Shown here piece after piece: positions 52,946-61,327 of a DNA stretch of 64,000 nucleotides (position 1 is the first letter of the stretch; each line of letters opens with the position of its first letter). Source of the DNA: Flavobacterium noncentrifugens (GTDB taxonomy: Bacteria; Bacteroidota; Bacteroidia; Flavobacteriales; Flavobacteriaceae); the NCBI RefSeq assembly GCF_900100375.1, contig NZ_FNEZ01000002.1, positions 248,001 to 312,000 on the forward strand, read 5' to 3'. The notes under the pieces are model-generated. The model was not told the origin of the DNA. It made no database searches and worked only from the letters and a program-made list of their open reading frames with translations. The position numbers and the translations under genes were made by a program.

Positions 52946-54508
52946 ATGCCAAAAGAGCTTCTAATCCAGGTTTCTCCTGAAATCGCTGCAAATAATGCAT
53001 TGCTAAAAGAACACATCGCAAAGATGATCAGTGTTCCTGTTAGTGAAATTGCACATGTTACGATTTTAAAACGTTCGATCGATGCGCGCCAGAAAGCGAT
53101 CAAAGTCAACTTAAAAATGCTGATTTTCTTTGAAGGTGAAACAGTTGAAGCGTTAAAAACAGAACTTCCCGACTATAAAAATGTTTCAAACGCTACCGAA
53201 GTGATTGTCGTTGGCGCAGGCCCGGCCGGACTTTTTGCAGCTTTACAATTGATTGAACTCGGATTAAAGCCAATAGTGATCGAACGCGGCAAAGATGTAC
53301 GCGGAAGGCGACGCGACCTGAAAGCGATCAACCTCGAATACATTGTCAACGAAGATTCGAATTATTGTTTTGGCGAAGGCGGCGCAGGAACCTATTCTGA
53401 CGGAAAATTATACACGCGTTCCAAAAAACGTGGCGATGTCGACAGGATCCTGAATCTTTTCGTAGCTTTTGGCGCTTCACCCGATATCCTGATCGAAGCA
53501 CATCCTCACATCGGAACAAATAAACTTCCGAAAATCATCGAAGACATTCGTGAAAAAATTATCGAATTTGGAGGAAAGGTGTTGTTTGATAAGCGCTTGA
53601 CCGACATCATTCTCAAAAATAATGAAGTGCAGGGAATCGTCACCAATACCGGCGAAACGATCACGGCTTCAAAAATTATCCTTGCCACCGGACATTCCGC
53701 GCGAGACATTTTCGAATTGCTCGACCGCAAAAAAATCTTTATCGAAGCCAAACCATTCGCACTTGGCGTTCGTGCCGAACATCCGCAGGAACTGATTGAT
53801 AAAATCCAGTACAGCTGTGATTACCGTGGCGAATATTTGCCGCCCGCCGCTTATTCAATTGTAAAACAAGTCAATGGCCGGGGCATGTATTCGTTTTGCA
53901 TGTGTCCGGGCGGTGTGATTGCACCTTGTGCAACTAGTCCGGGCGAAGTCGTTACAAATGGCTGGTCGCCGTCAAAACGCGATCAGGCTACAGCCAATTC
54001 TGGAATTGTGGTCGAATTAAAACTTGAAGATTTCAAGCCCTTTGCCAAATTTGGCGCATTGGCCGGAATGGAATTCCAGAAAAGCATCGAGCAAAAGTCA
54101 TGGCATTTAGCCGGACAAACCCAAAAAGTCCCGGCACAAAGGATGGTCGATTTTACACAAAGCAAAACCTCATCAGATATTCCGAAAACTTCTTATGTTC
54201 CGGGAACAACGCCTGTAGAAATGGGGCAGGTTTTCCCCGGTTTTTTAACGCAGATCATGCGCGAAGGTTTTTCAGAATTCGGAAAATCGGTCAGGGGTTA
54301 TTTGACGAATGATGCAATTTTGCATGCTCCGGAATCCAGGACATCGTCGCCAGTGCGGATTCCACGTGATGTCGTCACCTATGAACACGTTCAGATCAAA
54401 GGATTGTATCCGTGCGGAGAAGGTGCGGGTTATGCGGGCGGAATTATTTCTGCCGCGATCGATGGCGAGAAATGTGCGTTGAAATGTGCAGAAACTATTA
54501 AAAAATAA
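52946..54508 (+). CDS. FAD-dependent oxidoreductase (COG2509-type)
   Basis: 520 residues. An N-terminal region of about 85 residues precedes the FAD-binding VIVVGAGPAGLFAALQLIEL (GxGxxG) and ERGKDVRGRRRD. CFGEGGAGTYSDGKLYTRSK is the strongly conserved second motif of this uncharacterised dehydrogenase group. GRGMYSFCMCPGGVIAPCAT and GEGAGYAGGIISAAIDG close the FAD site. The family is widespread but the substrate is unknown. The gene is monocistronic by the look of its own promoter and the downstream promoter of idi. Confidence 0.88.
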   Translation: MPKELLIQVSPEIAANNALLKEHIAKMISVPVSEIAHVTILKRSIDARQKAIKVNLKMLIFFEGETVEALKTELPDYKNVSNATEVIVVGAGPAGLFAALQLIELGLKPIVIERGKDVRGRRRDLKAINLEYIVNEDSNYCFGEGGAGTYSDGKLYTRSKKRGDVDRILNLFVAFGASPDILIEAHPHIGTNKLPKIIEDIREKIIEFGGKVLFDKRLTDIILKNNEVQGIVTNTGETITASKIILATGHSARDIFELLDRKKIFIEAKPFALGVRAEHPQELIDKIQYSCDYRGEYLPPAAYSIVKQVNGRGMYSFCMCPGGVIAPCATSPGEVVTNGWSPSKRDQATANSGIVVELKLEDFKPFAKFGALAGMEFQKSIEQKSWHLAGQTQKVPAQRMVDFTQSKTSSDIPKTSYVPGTTPVEMGQVFPGFLTQIMREGFSEFGKSVRGYLTNDAILHAPESRTSSPVRIPRDVVTYEHVQIKGLYPCGEGAGYAGGIISAAIDGEKCALKCAETIKK

Positions 54509-54576
54509 TTTCACATTTTTCTTTCAAACAATTCGAAACGGAACGTTAAACCAATCGGTTTTTAACAACTTTTTCG

Positions 54577-54584
54577 TATTTTTG
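54577..54584 (+). promoter_or_regulatory. -7 element TATTTTTG before idi
   Basis: TATTTTTG matches TAnnTTTG and lies seven bases before the idi ATG. The very short distance would give a nearly leaderless message, so confidence is moderate. Confidence 0.35.
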
Positions 54585-54591
54585 GGCAGCT

Positions 54592-55128
54592 ATGAACTTT
54601 ACTCCAGAAGAAAATGTCATTCTCGTAAATGACCGCGACGAACAAATCGGGCTGATGCCGAAATTAGAAGCCCATGAAAAAGCCTTGCTTCACAGGGCAT
54701 TTTCTGTTTTTATACTGAATGATCAAAATGAGATCATGCTGCAGCAACGCGCCGCCGGAAAATACCATTCGCCATTGTTGTGGACAAATACTTGCTGCAG
54801 CCACCAGCGCGAAGGCGAAGCCAATATTGAAGCCGGTTCGCGCCGTTTATTTGAAGAAATGGGTTTTAAAACCGAACTCAAAGAATTGTTCCATTTCATT
54901 TACAAAGCGCCATTTGACAATGGATTGACCGAACACGAATTCGATCATGTTATGATTGGATATTACAATGATGATCCGAAAATAAATACCGAAGAAGCCG
55001 AAAGCTGGAAATGGATGGCAATCGAAGATGTAAAGTCCGACATGCAATCCAATCCCGAAATTTATACGGTTTGGTTCAAGATCATTTTCGACGAATTTTA
55101 CCATTATCTTGAAGACCATAAATTATAG
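54592..55128 (+). CDS. idi: Isopentenyl-diphosphate delta-isomerase, type 1
   Basis: 178 residues. The Nudix-like fold shows WTNTCCSHQREGE with the catalytic cysteine, EAGSRRLFEEMGF (Nudix helix) and the later EAESWKWMAIEDV with metal-binding and catalytic glutamates. It converts isopentenyl to dimethylallyl diphosphate, supplying polyprenyl carriers, quinones and carotenoids. Undecaprenyl phosphate made from this pathway is the lipid carrier of the polysaccharide locus. Confidence 0.93.
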   Translation: MNFTPEENVILVNDRDEQIGLMPKLEAHEKALLHRAFSVFILNDQNEIMLQQRAAGKYHSPLLWTNTCCSHQREGEANIEAGSRRLFEEMGFKTELKELFHFIYKAPFDNGLTEHEFDHVMIGYYNDDPKINTEEAESWKWMAIEDVKSDMQSNPEIYTVWFKIIFDEFYHYLEDHKL

Positions 55129-55199
55129 AGTCGAAAGTCGAAAGTCAAATGTCTGAAGCCGAAGTGAAATTGTAAATCCAACATCGTAAATCAAAAATC
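55129..55199 (+). repeat. Short direct repeats between idi and the QueD-like gene
   Basis: Three tandem 7-base units (AGTCGAA, AGTCGAA, AGTCAAA) at 55129-55149 begin directly after the idi stop. GTAAATC occurs at 55172-55178 and 55186-55192, followed by AAAAATC. The remaining bases show no gene or promoter. Low-complexity repeat filler of this kind is placed exactly between two stop/start boundaries. Confidence 0.6.
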
Positions 55200-55201
55200 A
55201 G

Positions 55202-55612
55202 ATGAAAGTGACTGTAAGCAGGAAAGCCCATTTTAATGCCGCGCACCGTCTGCACCGCAAAGACTGGTCATTCGAGAAAAATGATGCGGTTTTTGGGAAA
55301 TGCAACAATGCCAATTTTCATGGACACAATTATGAATTGACCGTTAGCGTGACCGGCGAAATCGATCCGGAAACGGGTTATGTTATGGATATTAAAGAAT
55401 TGGCCGACCTGATTCTTGAAGAAGTTGAAAAACCATTTGATCACAAAAACCTCAATCTTGATGTTCCCGAATTTGCAGACTTAAATCCGACAGCGGAAAA
55501 TATAGTAGTTGTCATCTGGAATAAAATCCGAAGTAAAATCAATCCCGATTTCGATCTGGAAATTGTTTTATATGAAACGCCGCGAAATTTCGTGACCTAT
55601 AGCGGAAAGTAA
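55202..55612 (+). CDS. queD: 6-pyruvoyl-tetrahydropterin synthase / QueD family protein
   Basis: 136 residues. The zinc-binding histidines are visible in AHFNAAHRLH and NFHGHNYELTV, a catalytic cysteine in FGKCNNANFHG, and the C-terminal ETPRNFVTY gives the substrate-binding glutamate. The family includes 6-carboxytetrahydropterin synthase for queuosine and 7-deazaguanine and PTPS for tetrahydropterins. In bacteria the QueD role is more common. No queC or queE genes are adjacent, so the assignment stays at family level. Confidence 0.85.
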   Translation: MKVTVSRKAHFNAAHRLHRKDWSFEKNDAVFGKCNNANFHGHNYELTVSVTGEIDPETGYVMDIKELADLILEEVEKPFDHKNLNLDVPEFADLNPTAENIVVVIWNKIRSKINPDFDLEIVLYETPRNFVTYSGK

Positions 55613-55685
55613 AAAATACTGCAAACAATTGCAGAAATCGTATCACAAAACAATTGTCCAAAATCCTGAAATTTGTCAAAAAAAT

Positions 55686-56654
55686 ATGAGCACAACACTT
55701 TATCCTTTTCAATTTGAGCCGATCCTGAAAGACAGGATCTGGGGCGGAGAAAAATTAAAAACCTTTTTAAACAAGCCGATCACTTCTAAAATTACAGGGG
55801 AAAGCTGGGAATTGTCTGATGTTGAAGGCGATGTCAGCGTCATTGCTAATGGCTATTTAAAAGGAAAATCACTTGCGGATATCATCAATGAATTTCCGGA
55901 CGAATTGCTCGGGACAAAAATTCATAATGATTTTGGCAAGAAATTTCCGTTGTTGTTCAAATACCTTGATGCGCGCGAAGACTTGTCGATTCAGGTGCAT
56001 CCGAACGACGAACTCGCAAAAAAACGCCACAATTCCTTCGGGAAAACTGAAATGTGGTATGTGATGCAGGCCGATGAAAATGCACGTATCATTGTTGGAT
56101 TTAAAGAAAAATCGAGCCCCGAGGAATATCTGAAAAGCATTAAAGAGAAAAATATACTGTCAATTTTGAATTCGGTAGCAACAAAGCAGGGCGACGTGTT
56201 TTTTCTGCCAACAGGAACGGTTCACGCGATCGGCGCAGGACTTGTGATTGCAGAAATTCAGCAGACTTCTGACATTACGTATCGAATCTATGATTTTGAC
56301 CGAAAAGACGCGAATGGAAATACCCGCGAATTGCATACCGATCTGGCAGTGGAAGCGATCAATTACAATACGACCGACACGCAAAAACAATATTCCAAAA
56401 CACAGAACCAGCCGAATGTTATGGTTGATTGCCCGTATTTTACGACAAGTTTTATTCCGCTTGACGGAAAATCGGAAGTTGTAAAAGACGGCAATTGCTT
56501 TACGGTTTACATGTGTGTCGATGGAAATTTTTCGATTGAAAGCGACGGTGAAACATTCGACTATAAAAAAGGCGATACGGTTTTAATGCCAGCCGCTTTA
56601 AAAGCATTCGCGCTGAGCGGAAAAGCTTCTGTTTTAGAAATTTACATTTCATAG
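55686..56654 (+). CDS. manA: Mannose-6-phosphate isomerase, class I
   Basis: 322 residues from the ATG at 55686. An in-frame upstream start at 55629 adds residues with no homology. LKDRIWGGEKLKTFL, SIQVHPNDELAKK (zinc histidine), KTEMWYVMQ (glutamate ligand) and PTGTVHAIGAGLVIAEIQQ (histidine ligand) form the active site, and a C-terminal cupin follows. It links fructose-6-phosphate to mannose-6-phosphate, feeding GDP-mannose and GDP-fucose for surface glycans. This is the short form of the enzyme. Confidence 0.92.
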   Translation: MSTTLYPFQFEPILKDRIWGGEKLKTFLNKPITSKITGESWELSDVEGDVSVIANGYLKGKSLADIINEFPDELLGTKIHNDFGKKFPLLFKYLDAREDLSIQVHPNDELAKKRHNSFGKTEMWYVMQADENARIIVGFKEKSSPEEYLKSIKEKNILSILNSVATKQGDVFFLPTGTVHAIGAGLVIAEIQQTSDITYRIYDFDRKDANGNTRELHTDLAVEAINYNTTDTQKQYSKTQNQPNVMVDCPYFTTSFIPLDGKSEVVKDGNCFTVYMCVDGNFSIESDGETFDYKKGDTVLMPAALKAFALSGKASVLEIYIS

Positions 56655-56676
56655 TCATATATAAGAAGAATATGTG

Positions 56677-56684
56677 TACTTTTG
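56677..56684 (+). promoter_or_regulatory. -7 element TACTTTTG before the 89-residue protein gene
   Basis: TACTTTTG matches TAnnTTTG, 28 bases before the ATG at 56712. It supports that ATG over an upstream in-frame start at 56682, which would lie inside the element. Confidence 0.5.
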
Positions 56685-56711
56685 CACCTGATTTTAAAAA
56701 TTAAAAATAAA

Positions 56712-56981
56712 ATGGCAAACGTTAAGAATTTAAAGAAAGACATCAACTACGTATTGGGTGATATTATTGAAGCAGTATATTTATTTGAAATGTCAACTTC
56801 AGGAAAACCAACAGACGAAACCAATGCATTGATCGACGAAGCGATTGGTACATTTGATGCTTTAATCACTAAAGTGAACGCTAAAAACGTAGAGAACAAA
56901 AAAGCGCATTTCAAACAAATCAATGTAGAATTAGAACAAGCTGCAAATCAACTTGTTGCTAAAATCAACGATTTGCAATAA
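56712..56981 (+). CDS. Small helical protein, function unknown
   Basis: 89 residues from the ATG at 56712. The sequence is rich in Lys, Glu, Asn and Ala without Cys or Trp, and heptad-like patterns (VKNLKKDINYVLGDIIEAVY, FKQINVELEQAANQLVAKIN) point to a two- or three-helix bundle. No signal or membrane segment. Codon use is high in AAA/GAA as in well expressed small genes of the group. It has its own promoter and lies before tRNA-Thr. No family is recognised. Confidence 0.8.
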   Translation: MANVKNLKKDINYVLGDIIEAVYLFEMSTSGKPTDETNALIDEAIGTFDALITKVNAKNVENKKAHFKQINVELEQAANQLVAKINDLQ

Positions 56982-57011
56982 AAAAAAGCAATAAAAAAGT
57001 GTGATTTTATT

Positions 57012-57041
57012 TTGGAAATTTAAAATTCACTTCTATATTTG
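57012..57041 (+). promoter_or_regulatory. Promoter for tRNA-Thr
   Basis: TTG at 57012-57014, a 19-base spacer and TATATTTG at 57034-57041 give a good Bacteroidota promoter 16 bases before the tRNA. Confidence 0.75.
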
Positions 57042-57056
57042 CACCCGTAATGAGAC

Positions 57057-57133
57057 GCCGGTGTAGCTCAGTTGGCTAGAGCAGCTGATTTGTAATCAGC
57101 AGGTCGTGGGTTCGAGTCCCTCTATCGGCTCCA
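57057..57133 (+). tRNA. tRNA-Thr (anticodon TGT)
   Basis: A cloverleaf folds from a seven-pair acceptor stem (GCCGGTG with TATCGGC, two G-T pairs), D stem GCTC/GAGC, anticodon stem GCTGA/TCAGC with loop TTTGTAA, and T arm GTGGG-TTCGAGT-CCCTC. The T stem has one T-T mismatch. The anticodon TGT reads ACA (threonine). The CCA end is encoded at 57131-57133 after discriminator base T. Confidence 0.95.
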
Positions 57134-57138
57134 AAGAA

Positions 57139-57168
57139 AACCATCACATTTAGTTGTGGTGGTTTTTT
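57139..57168 (+). terminator. Intrinsic terminator after tRNA-Thr
   Basis: AACCATCACA (57139-57148) pairs with TGTGGTGGTT (57155-57164) with one wobble pair, followed by a T run. It is placed six bases after the tRNA. Confidence 0.8.
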
Positions 57169-57213
57169 GTTTTTGGAAATATTTTCAAACTTGGAAATTT
57201 TCAAATCTAATTA

Positions 57214-57248
57214 TAAAAAAGCCGCTGACAAATTCAGCGGCTTTTTTT
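57214..57248 (-). terminator. Intrinsic terminator of the DUF4369 lipoprotein gene
   Basis: GCCGCTGA (57221-57228) and TCAGCGGC (57234-57241) form a perfect eight-pair stem with a five-base loop. It has A residues on the left and T residues on the right, so it can work on both strands. On the minus strand it lies at the stop of the gene ending at 57247. Confidence 0.85.
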
Positions 57249-57966
57249 ATTTTGCGGTTTCCTGTTTCTTCCGATCGTTGTAAAACTTGATCAGTTTTTT
57301 TCCATACATCGACTGGGCAACTTTTGGTGTCATCGATTTCTGGATCGTATCAATGTATTTAAGATTGATATCGGGAATTTCTGTTAACGCTACGTAAGGC
57401 GATACTTCAAGGTCTTTGTTATTTAATGCAAAATTCGTCGCATACAGGTAACGTCTTTTCAAAATTTGCGCCTGCGCCTCTGAAATGCTGTCAATCGTTT
57501 TAATGTTGTTTGTTTTGAATGCGCGAAACCTGGCTTCGATCAAACTGAGGTTTTGGTCATTAAAACGTGCCGCTACTTTTTTGTATTCGCCGTATTTCTC
57601 TTGATTTTTAGAGCCTGAAATTTTTGAATCGGAGGTGAAATAGTCTAGGCTGGTGTCGATATTGATGTTTCCGGCTTCAGCAAAAAACGGCAAATTGTTG
57701 TCGAGCGAATTCGTCACACCGCGATCGAGGAACAAATAATACATTTCCGGGGATTTGATGTCAAGTTCGGCAGCAAAATGCGAATCGCCGTCAATTTTGA
57801 TCGTGTCGATGGCAACCAGGCTCGTATCGACAATTTTCTGGATGTATAAAGTTCCTTTTTTCAGGCCTTTGATATTTCCGGTAATGTGAAGGTTTTTACC
57901 GGAGTCTTTTTGGCTGCAGCCAATGATTAGAAGCGACGCGAATAGTGCAGCAATCGAATATTTCAT
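57247..57966 (-). CDS. DUF4369-domain lipoprotein
   Basis: 239 residues. The lipoprotein signal ends in LLIIGC (cysteine near residue 17). The DUF4369 beta domain follows with LHITGNIKGLKKGTLYIQKI and AIDTIKIDGDSHFAAELDI, then MYYLFLDRG. In many Bacteroidota proteins this domain precedes a thioredoxin-like AhpC/TSA domain, but here the C-terminal 120 residues are helical and no CxxC is present. It is thus a stand-alone version. The role is unknown, possibly at the outer membrane. Confidence 0.85.
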   Translation of the reverse strand: MKYSIAALFASLLIIGCSQKDSGKNLHITGNIKGLKKGTLYIQKIVDTSLVAIDTIKIDGDSHFAAELDIKSPEMYYLFLDRGVTNSLDNNLPFFAEAGNINIDTSLDYFTSDSKISGSKNQEKYGEYKKVAARFNDQNLSLIEARFRAFKTNNIKTIDSISEAQAQILKRRYLYATNFALNNKDLEVSPYVALTEIPDINLKYIDTIQKSMTPKVAQSMYGKKLIKFYNDRKKQETAK

Positions 57967-58021
57967 GAATTTTTGTTTTAACGATGTTCCGTTCGGCCAC
58001 TTTGGCGCCGGGTTCGCAAAA

Positions 58022-58061
58022 TAATAAAAAAATCCCCAATCTGCAGTACAAATCGGGGATT
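58022..58061 (-). terminator. Intrinsic terminator of the M61 peptidase gene
   Basis: The stem AATCCCC (58031-58037) with GGGGATT (58055-58061) is followed on the minus strand by a T run (the A run at 58024-58030). It lies 12 bases past the peptidase stop at 58073. Confidence 0.8.
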
Positions 58062-58072
58062 GATTTTTGGAA

Positions 58073-59929
58073 TTATCCTTTCAGCCAGGCTTCTTTGAGT
58101 TTTGTTTTGCTGCTGTCTGTCGCCTTGAACGTTTCGGCATCGTCATAAGGCAATTTGACTTTTCCTTTGAGTGTCATGTCTTTGCCATCGCGTTTGATCT
58201 TGACTTCGATCGGATCATTTTCTTTCCATTTCTCGCTGCTCATGATCATGTCGTAAATGTTGTCAAGATTGTAATCTTTTCCGTTTACGCCTGCAATGAT
58301 ATCACCGCCTTTCATTCCAACTGCGGCATAAAAATCAGGCAAAATCGCATCAGGAAACAAAATGATTTCTTTGGTATTCGGATTGACTGTGATGTATGGT
58401 TTTTGTCCTTTGATGAAAACATTGCCCGGGGTTTTCGTCGCTACTTTGGTCACGCCCACTTTTGCAAGGAATGTTTCGTATGGTATTGGCGTTGGCCCAG
58501 CCACATAAGTATTTAAGAATTCGCCCACTTCAGGATAGGTCAGTTCAGTGATTTTTGCAAACAATTCGTTGTCGTTGAACGCTTTATTGACACCATAAAA
58601 GCTTGACAGTTTTTGCATCAAATCTAAAATTCCTCTTTCACCGTTGCTTTTCTCACGGATGATGATATCGATGCACATTCCAATGAGTGCGCCTTTTTCA
58701 TAAACATTTAAATATTGGTCTTTGTAAGGTTTTACCAACACATTGGCACTCATTTTTGTAAATGGCATCGTGTCGTCGAGGTTTTTGGAATTAGCGATTT
58801 TTCCGGCCATTCTCGTATAAAAATCATCTTCAGAAATTAAGCCTTGATTGATTTGGAACAGGTTTGCAAAATATTCGGTTACGCCTTCATACATCCACAA
58901 ATGCTCTGACATTTTTGGCGCTGCATAATCAAAATCCTGAATTTCTTTCGAATGAATCGTCAATGGCGTGACAATGTGAAAGAATTCATGAGAAACGACA
59001 TCTTTCAATTGTTCGGCCAGTTGGTCTTTCGGCATCGCTTCAGGCATCACAACAGTCGTAGCCGTTGGATGTTCTAAAGCACCAAAACCTTGTGCGTCTT
59101 TCGTATTGACATCTGATAAATAAATCAGGACGCTGTATTTTTTTGTAGCATTGAATTTTCCAAGGAAATTTTTCTGCGCCGTCATCATGGTTTTCATTTC
59201 CGGAGTGATGCTTTCTGCCGTGATCAAACCGTTTGGAGAATACACTGCGATGAGGATTTCCATGCCGCTGATGTTGAATGTCGTATAATCAGGTTTGGCA
59301 TACATGATCGGGTTTTCGACCAATTCGGCATAACGCGAAACGGTGAAACTGTCTTTTGTCGCGCTTGCATCGGTATCGGTCATTGATGTTGCGCCCCAAA
59401 GTGTTGCAGGATGATCGATCGTTAAAGTATAAGGCTCGGTGATTTTTCCATCAAAATAACCAACAAATCCATGTGTATTAATCATGAAATTCTTGCCTTC
59501 GAGGATATTTGTACCGGCTGGTGAAAAAACAGATTTGCTGCCAAATTCATGTCCGGGTTCTTCTGTATCGTAGGTGTCATTGACCCAATAAGTAATTTTG
59601 GCAAGTTTTTTTGCGTCTTTAATGGTCCATGAATTGTCGTCCATTTTGGCCACTGACAGCGGTTTTCCTTTGGCATCGAATGCTTTGAGGTTGTCGATGT
59701 ATTTTCCGTAATCGTCTTCAGAATAAGTTCCTGGAACTGTTTTGGGAATGTGGTAAGTGATTTCAGAGGCTGTTACTTTTGTCGGCGTGACCGTAACCAT
59801 CACTTTATCGTCTTTGACATTGTTGAGGTCAATGTCTACTTTCATGTCACTGCTGTTTTTTGATTGTGCATTTGCATTTATACTGAACAAAGCAGTGGCT
59901 AATGCCAATGACAGGACTAATTTTTTCAT
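58073..59929 (-). CDS. M61-family metallopeptidase with PDZ domain
   Basis: 618 residues. A signal peptide ends at NANAQS (about residue 22). The N-terminal beta domain is followed by the zinc site HEFFH (H314, E315, H318) and WMYEGVTEYFANLF with the third ligand glutamate. A PDZ-like domain with MKGGDIIAGVNGKDYNLDNI is near the C-terminus. M61 enzymes are glycyl aminopeptidases or related, placed in the periplasm or exported. Length is typical of Bacteroidota members. Its own terminator follows. Confidence 0.92.
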   Translation of the reverse strand: MKKLVLSLALATALFSINANAQSKNSSDMKVDIDLNNVKDDKVMVTVTPTKVTASEITYHIPKTVPGTYSEDDYGKYIDNLKAFDAKGKPLSVAKMDDNSWTIKDAKKLAKITYWVNDTYDTEEPGHEFGSKSVFSPAGTNILEGKNFMINTHGFVGYFDGKITEPYTLTIDHPATLWGATSMTDTDASATKDSFTVSRYAELVENPIMYAKPDYTTFNISGMEILIAVYSPNGLITAESITPEMKTMMTAQKNFLGKFNATKKYSVLIYLSDVNTKDAQGFGALEHPTATTVVMPEAMPKDQLAEQLKDVVSHEFFHIVTPLTIHSKEIQDFDYAAPKMSEHLWMYEGVTEYFANLFQINQGLISEDDFYTRMAGKIANSKNLDDTMPFTKMSANVLVKPYKDQYLNVYEKGALIGMCIDIIIREKSNGERGILDLMQKLSSFYGVNKAFNDNELFAKITELTYPEVGEFLNTYVAGPTPIPYETFLAKVGVTKVATKTPGNVFIKGQKPYITVNPNTKEIILFPDAILPDFYAAVGMKGGDIIAGVNGKDYNLDNIYDMIMSSEKWKENDPIEVKIKRDGKDMTLKGKVKLPYDDAETFKATDSSKTKLKEAWLKG

Positions 59930-60029
59930 TTATTTCTGTTTTTTTAAGGAATAAGTACGCGAATGTATAAAATAGTTACAGCGTGTTAAATGTTTTTAGT
60001 ACGGACTTAACATTAAACATTTCCGGCCA

Positions 60030-60058
60030 TAAAAAAACTCCTGCTTGAACAGGAGTTT
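60030..60058 (-). terminator. Intrinsic terminator of the DUF2805 gene
   Basis: AAACTCCTG (60035-60043) and CAGGAGTTT (60050-60058) form a perfect nine-pair stem with a six-base loop. The A run at 60031-60037 gives the T tract on the minus strand. It starts five bases past the gene stop at 60063. Confidence 0.85.
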
Positions 60059-60062
60059 GTAT

Positions 60063-60341
60063 TTAATCGATTTTATTTTTGATGTAATATTTGCCGTCAA
60101 GATCTTCGTCAAAATCGTCAATTTTTGGTGGTTTAGGCTTTGGTTTGCTTGCCATCGCTTTTTTCTTCCACAGTTCAAATTTGTCTGCGGCGAGCCTTTT
60201 TTTCATAATTTCGAGAATTTCTTTTTCGGCAAAGCCAAATTCCTTTTTTATGATTTCAAACGGATTCCGTTCTTCAAGTGCCAGCGTTACGAGCCTCTCA
60301 TTTTGTTCCCAGGTCAATTCTATGCGTTTACTCTTTTTCAT
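60063..60341 (-). CDS. DUF2805 / TIGR03643 family protein
   Basis: 92 residues from the ATG at 60341 (a TTG directly upstream adds one residue). RIELTWEQNERLVTLALEER, NPFEIIKKEFGFAEKEILEI and MKKRLAADKFELWKKKA follow the family pattern, with a helix-turn-helix-like core and a proline/lysine-rich tail (KPKPKPPK). The function is unknown. It may bind nucleic acid. It has its own terminator. Confidence 0.85.
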   Translation of the reverse strand: MKKSKRIELTWEQNERLVTLALEERNPFEIIKKEFGFAEKEILEIMKKRLAADKFELWKKKAMASKPKPKPPKIDDFDEDLDGKYYIKNKID

Positions 60342-60438
60342 CAATCGAAATTAATTCAGACAAATACGTATTGCGGTTAAAACTCCGAATCAATATTAAG
60401 AAAAAAAATAATCACTTTTTCAGCTGTCGCGAATTTTT

Positions 60439-61275
60439 TTACCGATTTTTATTTTCGGATGCCGAACGGTAATTTTGAAACGGGATTTTAAGCAGGTTTT
60501 TAAGATTATTGTGCGCTTCGGGCTTGTGATGCGTGTCTACGCCGTAAACAATTTTGTCGCGTTCCAATATCGAAAATGTCCCGAAAAGTCGGTCCCAAAC
60601 CGAAAAAATATTCCCGTAATTGCTGTCGGTGTAAGGCAAAACATAGTGGTGGTGGACTTTATGCATGTCAGGCGAAACGATCACGTAACTTAAAATCCGA
60701 TCGATATTTTTCGGAAGTGAAATATTCGCGTGGTTGAATTGCGAAAAGATGACAGACAACGACTGGTACAAAAAAACCAGCCACATCGGCACACCGATAA
60801 CTAAAACCGCCAAAGTTGTAAATACAAACCGGATGACACTTTCACCTGGATGGTGGCGGTTTGCAGAAGTGGTATCGATCCAGGTATCGGTATGGTGAAT
60901 CAGGTGAAAACGCCACATCCAATGGGTTTTGTGCTGCGCCCAATGGGCAAGATAGGCGCCGATCAGATCCATCAGCAGCAATCCGATAAGGGTAAAAATC
61001 CAGATATTCATTTCAGGAAGCCATTGCAGGATTCCGAAATGGTTTTTGGTCACCCAATGTGCAGCCATGAGCAAAATGAACGCCATGACAAAATTCACGA
61101 TGATCGTAGTCAATGTGAAAAAGATATTGATTCCGGCGTGGTTCCATTTTTTATAATTGAGCTTGAACAATGGATTGATACTTTCCAAAAGCCAGAAAAA
61201 AGCGATGCCGCCAGCCAAGATCAATCCGCGATGTAAAGACGGAATCGTCGAAAAATAAGCAATGATGTCATTCAT
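60439..61275 (-). CDS. Sterol desaturase / fatty acid hydroxylase family protein
   Basis: 278 residues from the ATG at 61275 (a TTG six bases upstream is in frame). Four or five membrane helices frame the di-iron histidine clusters AHWAQHKTHWMWRFHLIHH and, near residue 220, DMHKVHHHY, with NRHHPGE between. Enzymes of this superfamily hydroxylate or desaturate lipids or carotenoids at the membrane. The substrate here is unknown. Its promoter overlaps the AT-rich repeat upstream. Confidence 0.88.
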   Translation of the reverse strand: MNDIIAYFSTIPSLHRGLILAGGIAFFWLLESINPLFKLNYKKWNHAGINIFFTLTTIIVNFVMAFILLMAAHWVTKNHFGILQWLPEMNIWIFTLIGLLLMDLIGAYLAHWAQHKTHWMWRFHLIHHTDTWIDTTSANRHHPGESVIRFVFTTLAVLVIGVPMWLVFLYQSLSVIFSQFNHANISLPKNIDRILSYVIVSPDMHKVHHHYVLPYTDSNYGNIFSVWDRLFGTFSILERDKIVYGVDTHHKPEAHNNLKNLLKIPFQNYRSASENKNR

Positions 61276-61294
61276 TTTCAAAAAGATTTACACC

Positions 61295-61327
61295 CAAATT
61301 TACTAAAAGGCAATTGATAATGGACAA
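61295..61327 (-). promoter_or_regulatory. Promoter of the hydroxylase gene, overlapping a repeat arm
   Basis: On the minus strand TTG (61327-61325), a 22-base spacer and TAAATTTG (61302-61295) match the consensus, about 20 bases before the ATG at 61275. The TTG lies inside the left arm of the inverted repeat at 61311-61336. Confidence 0.65.
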
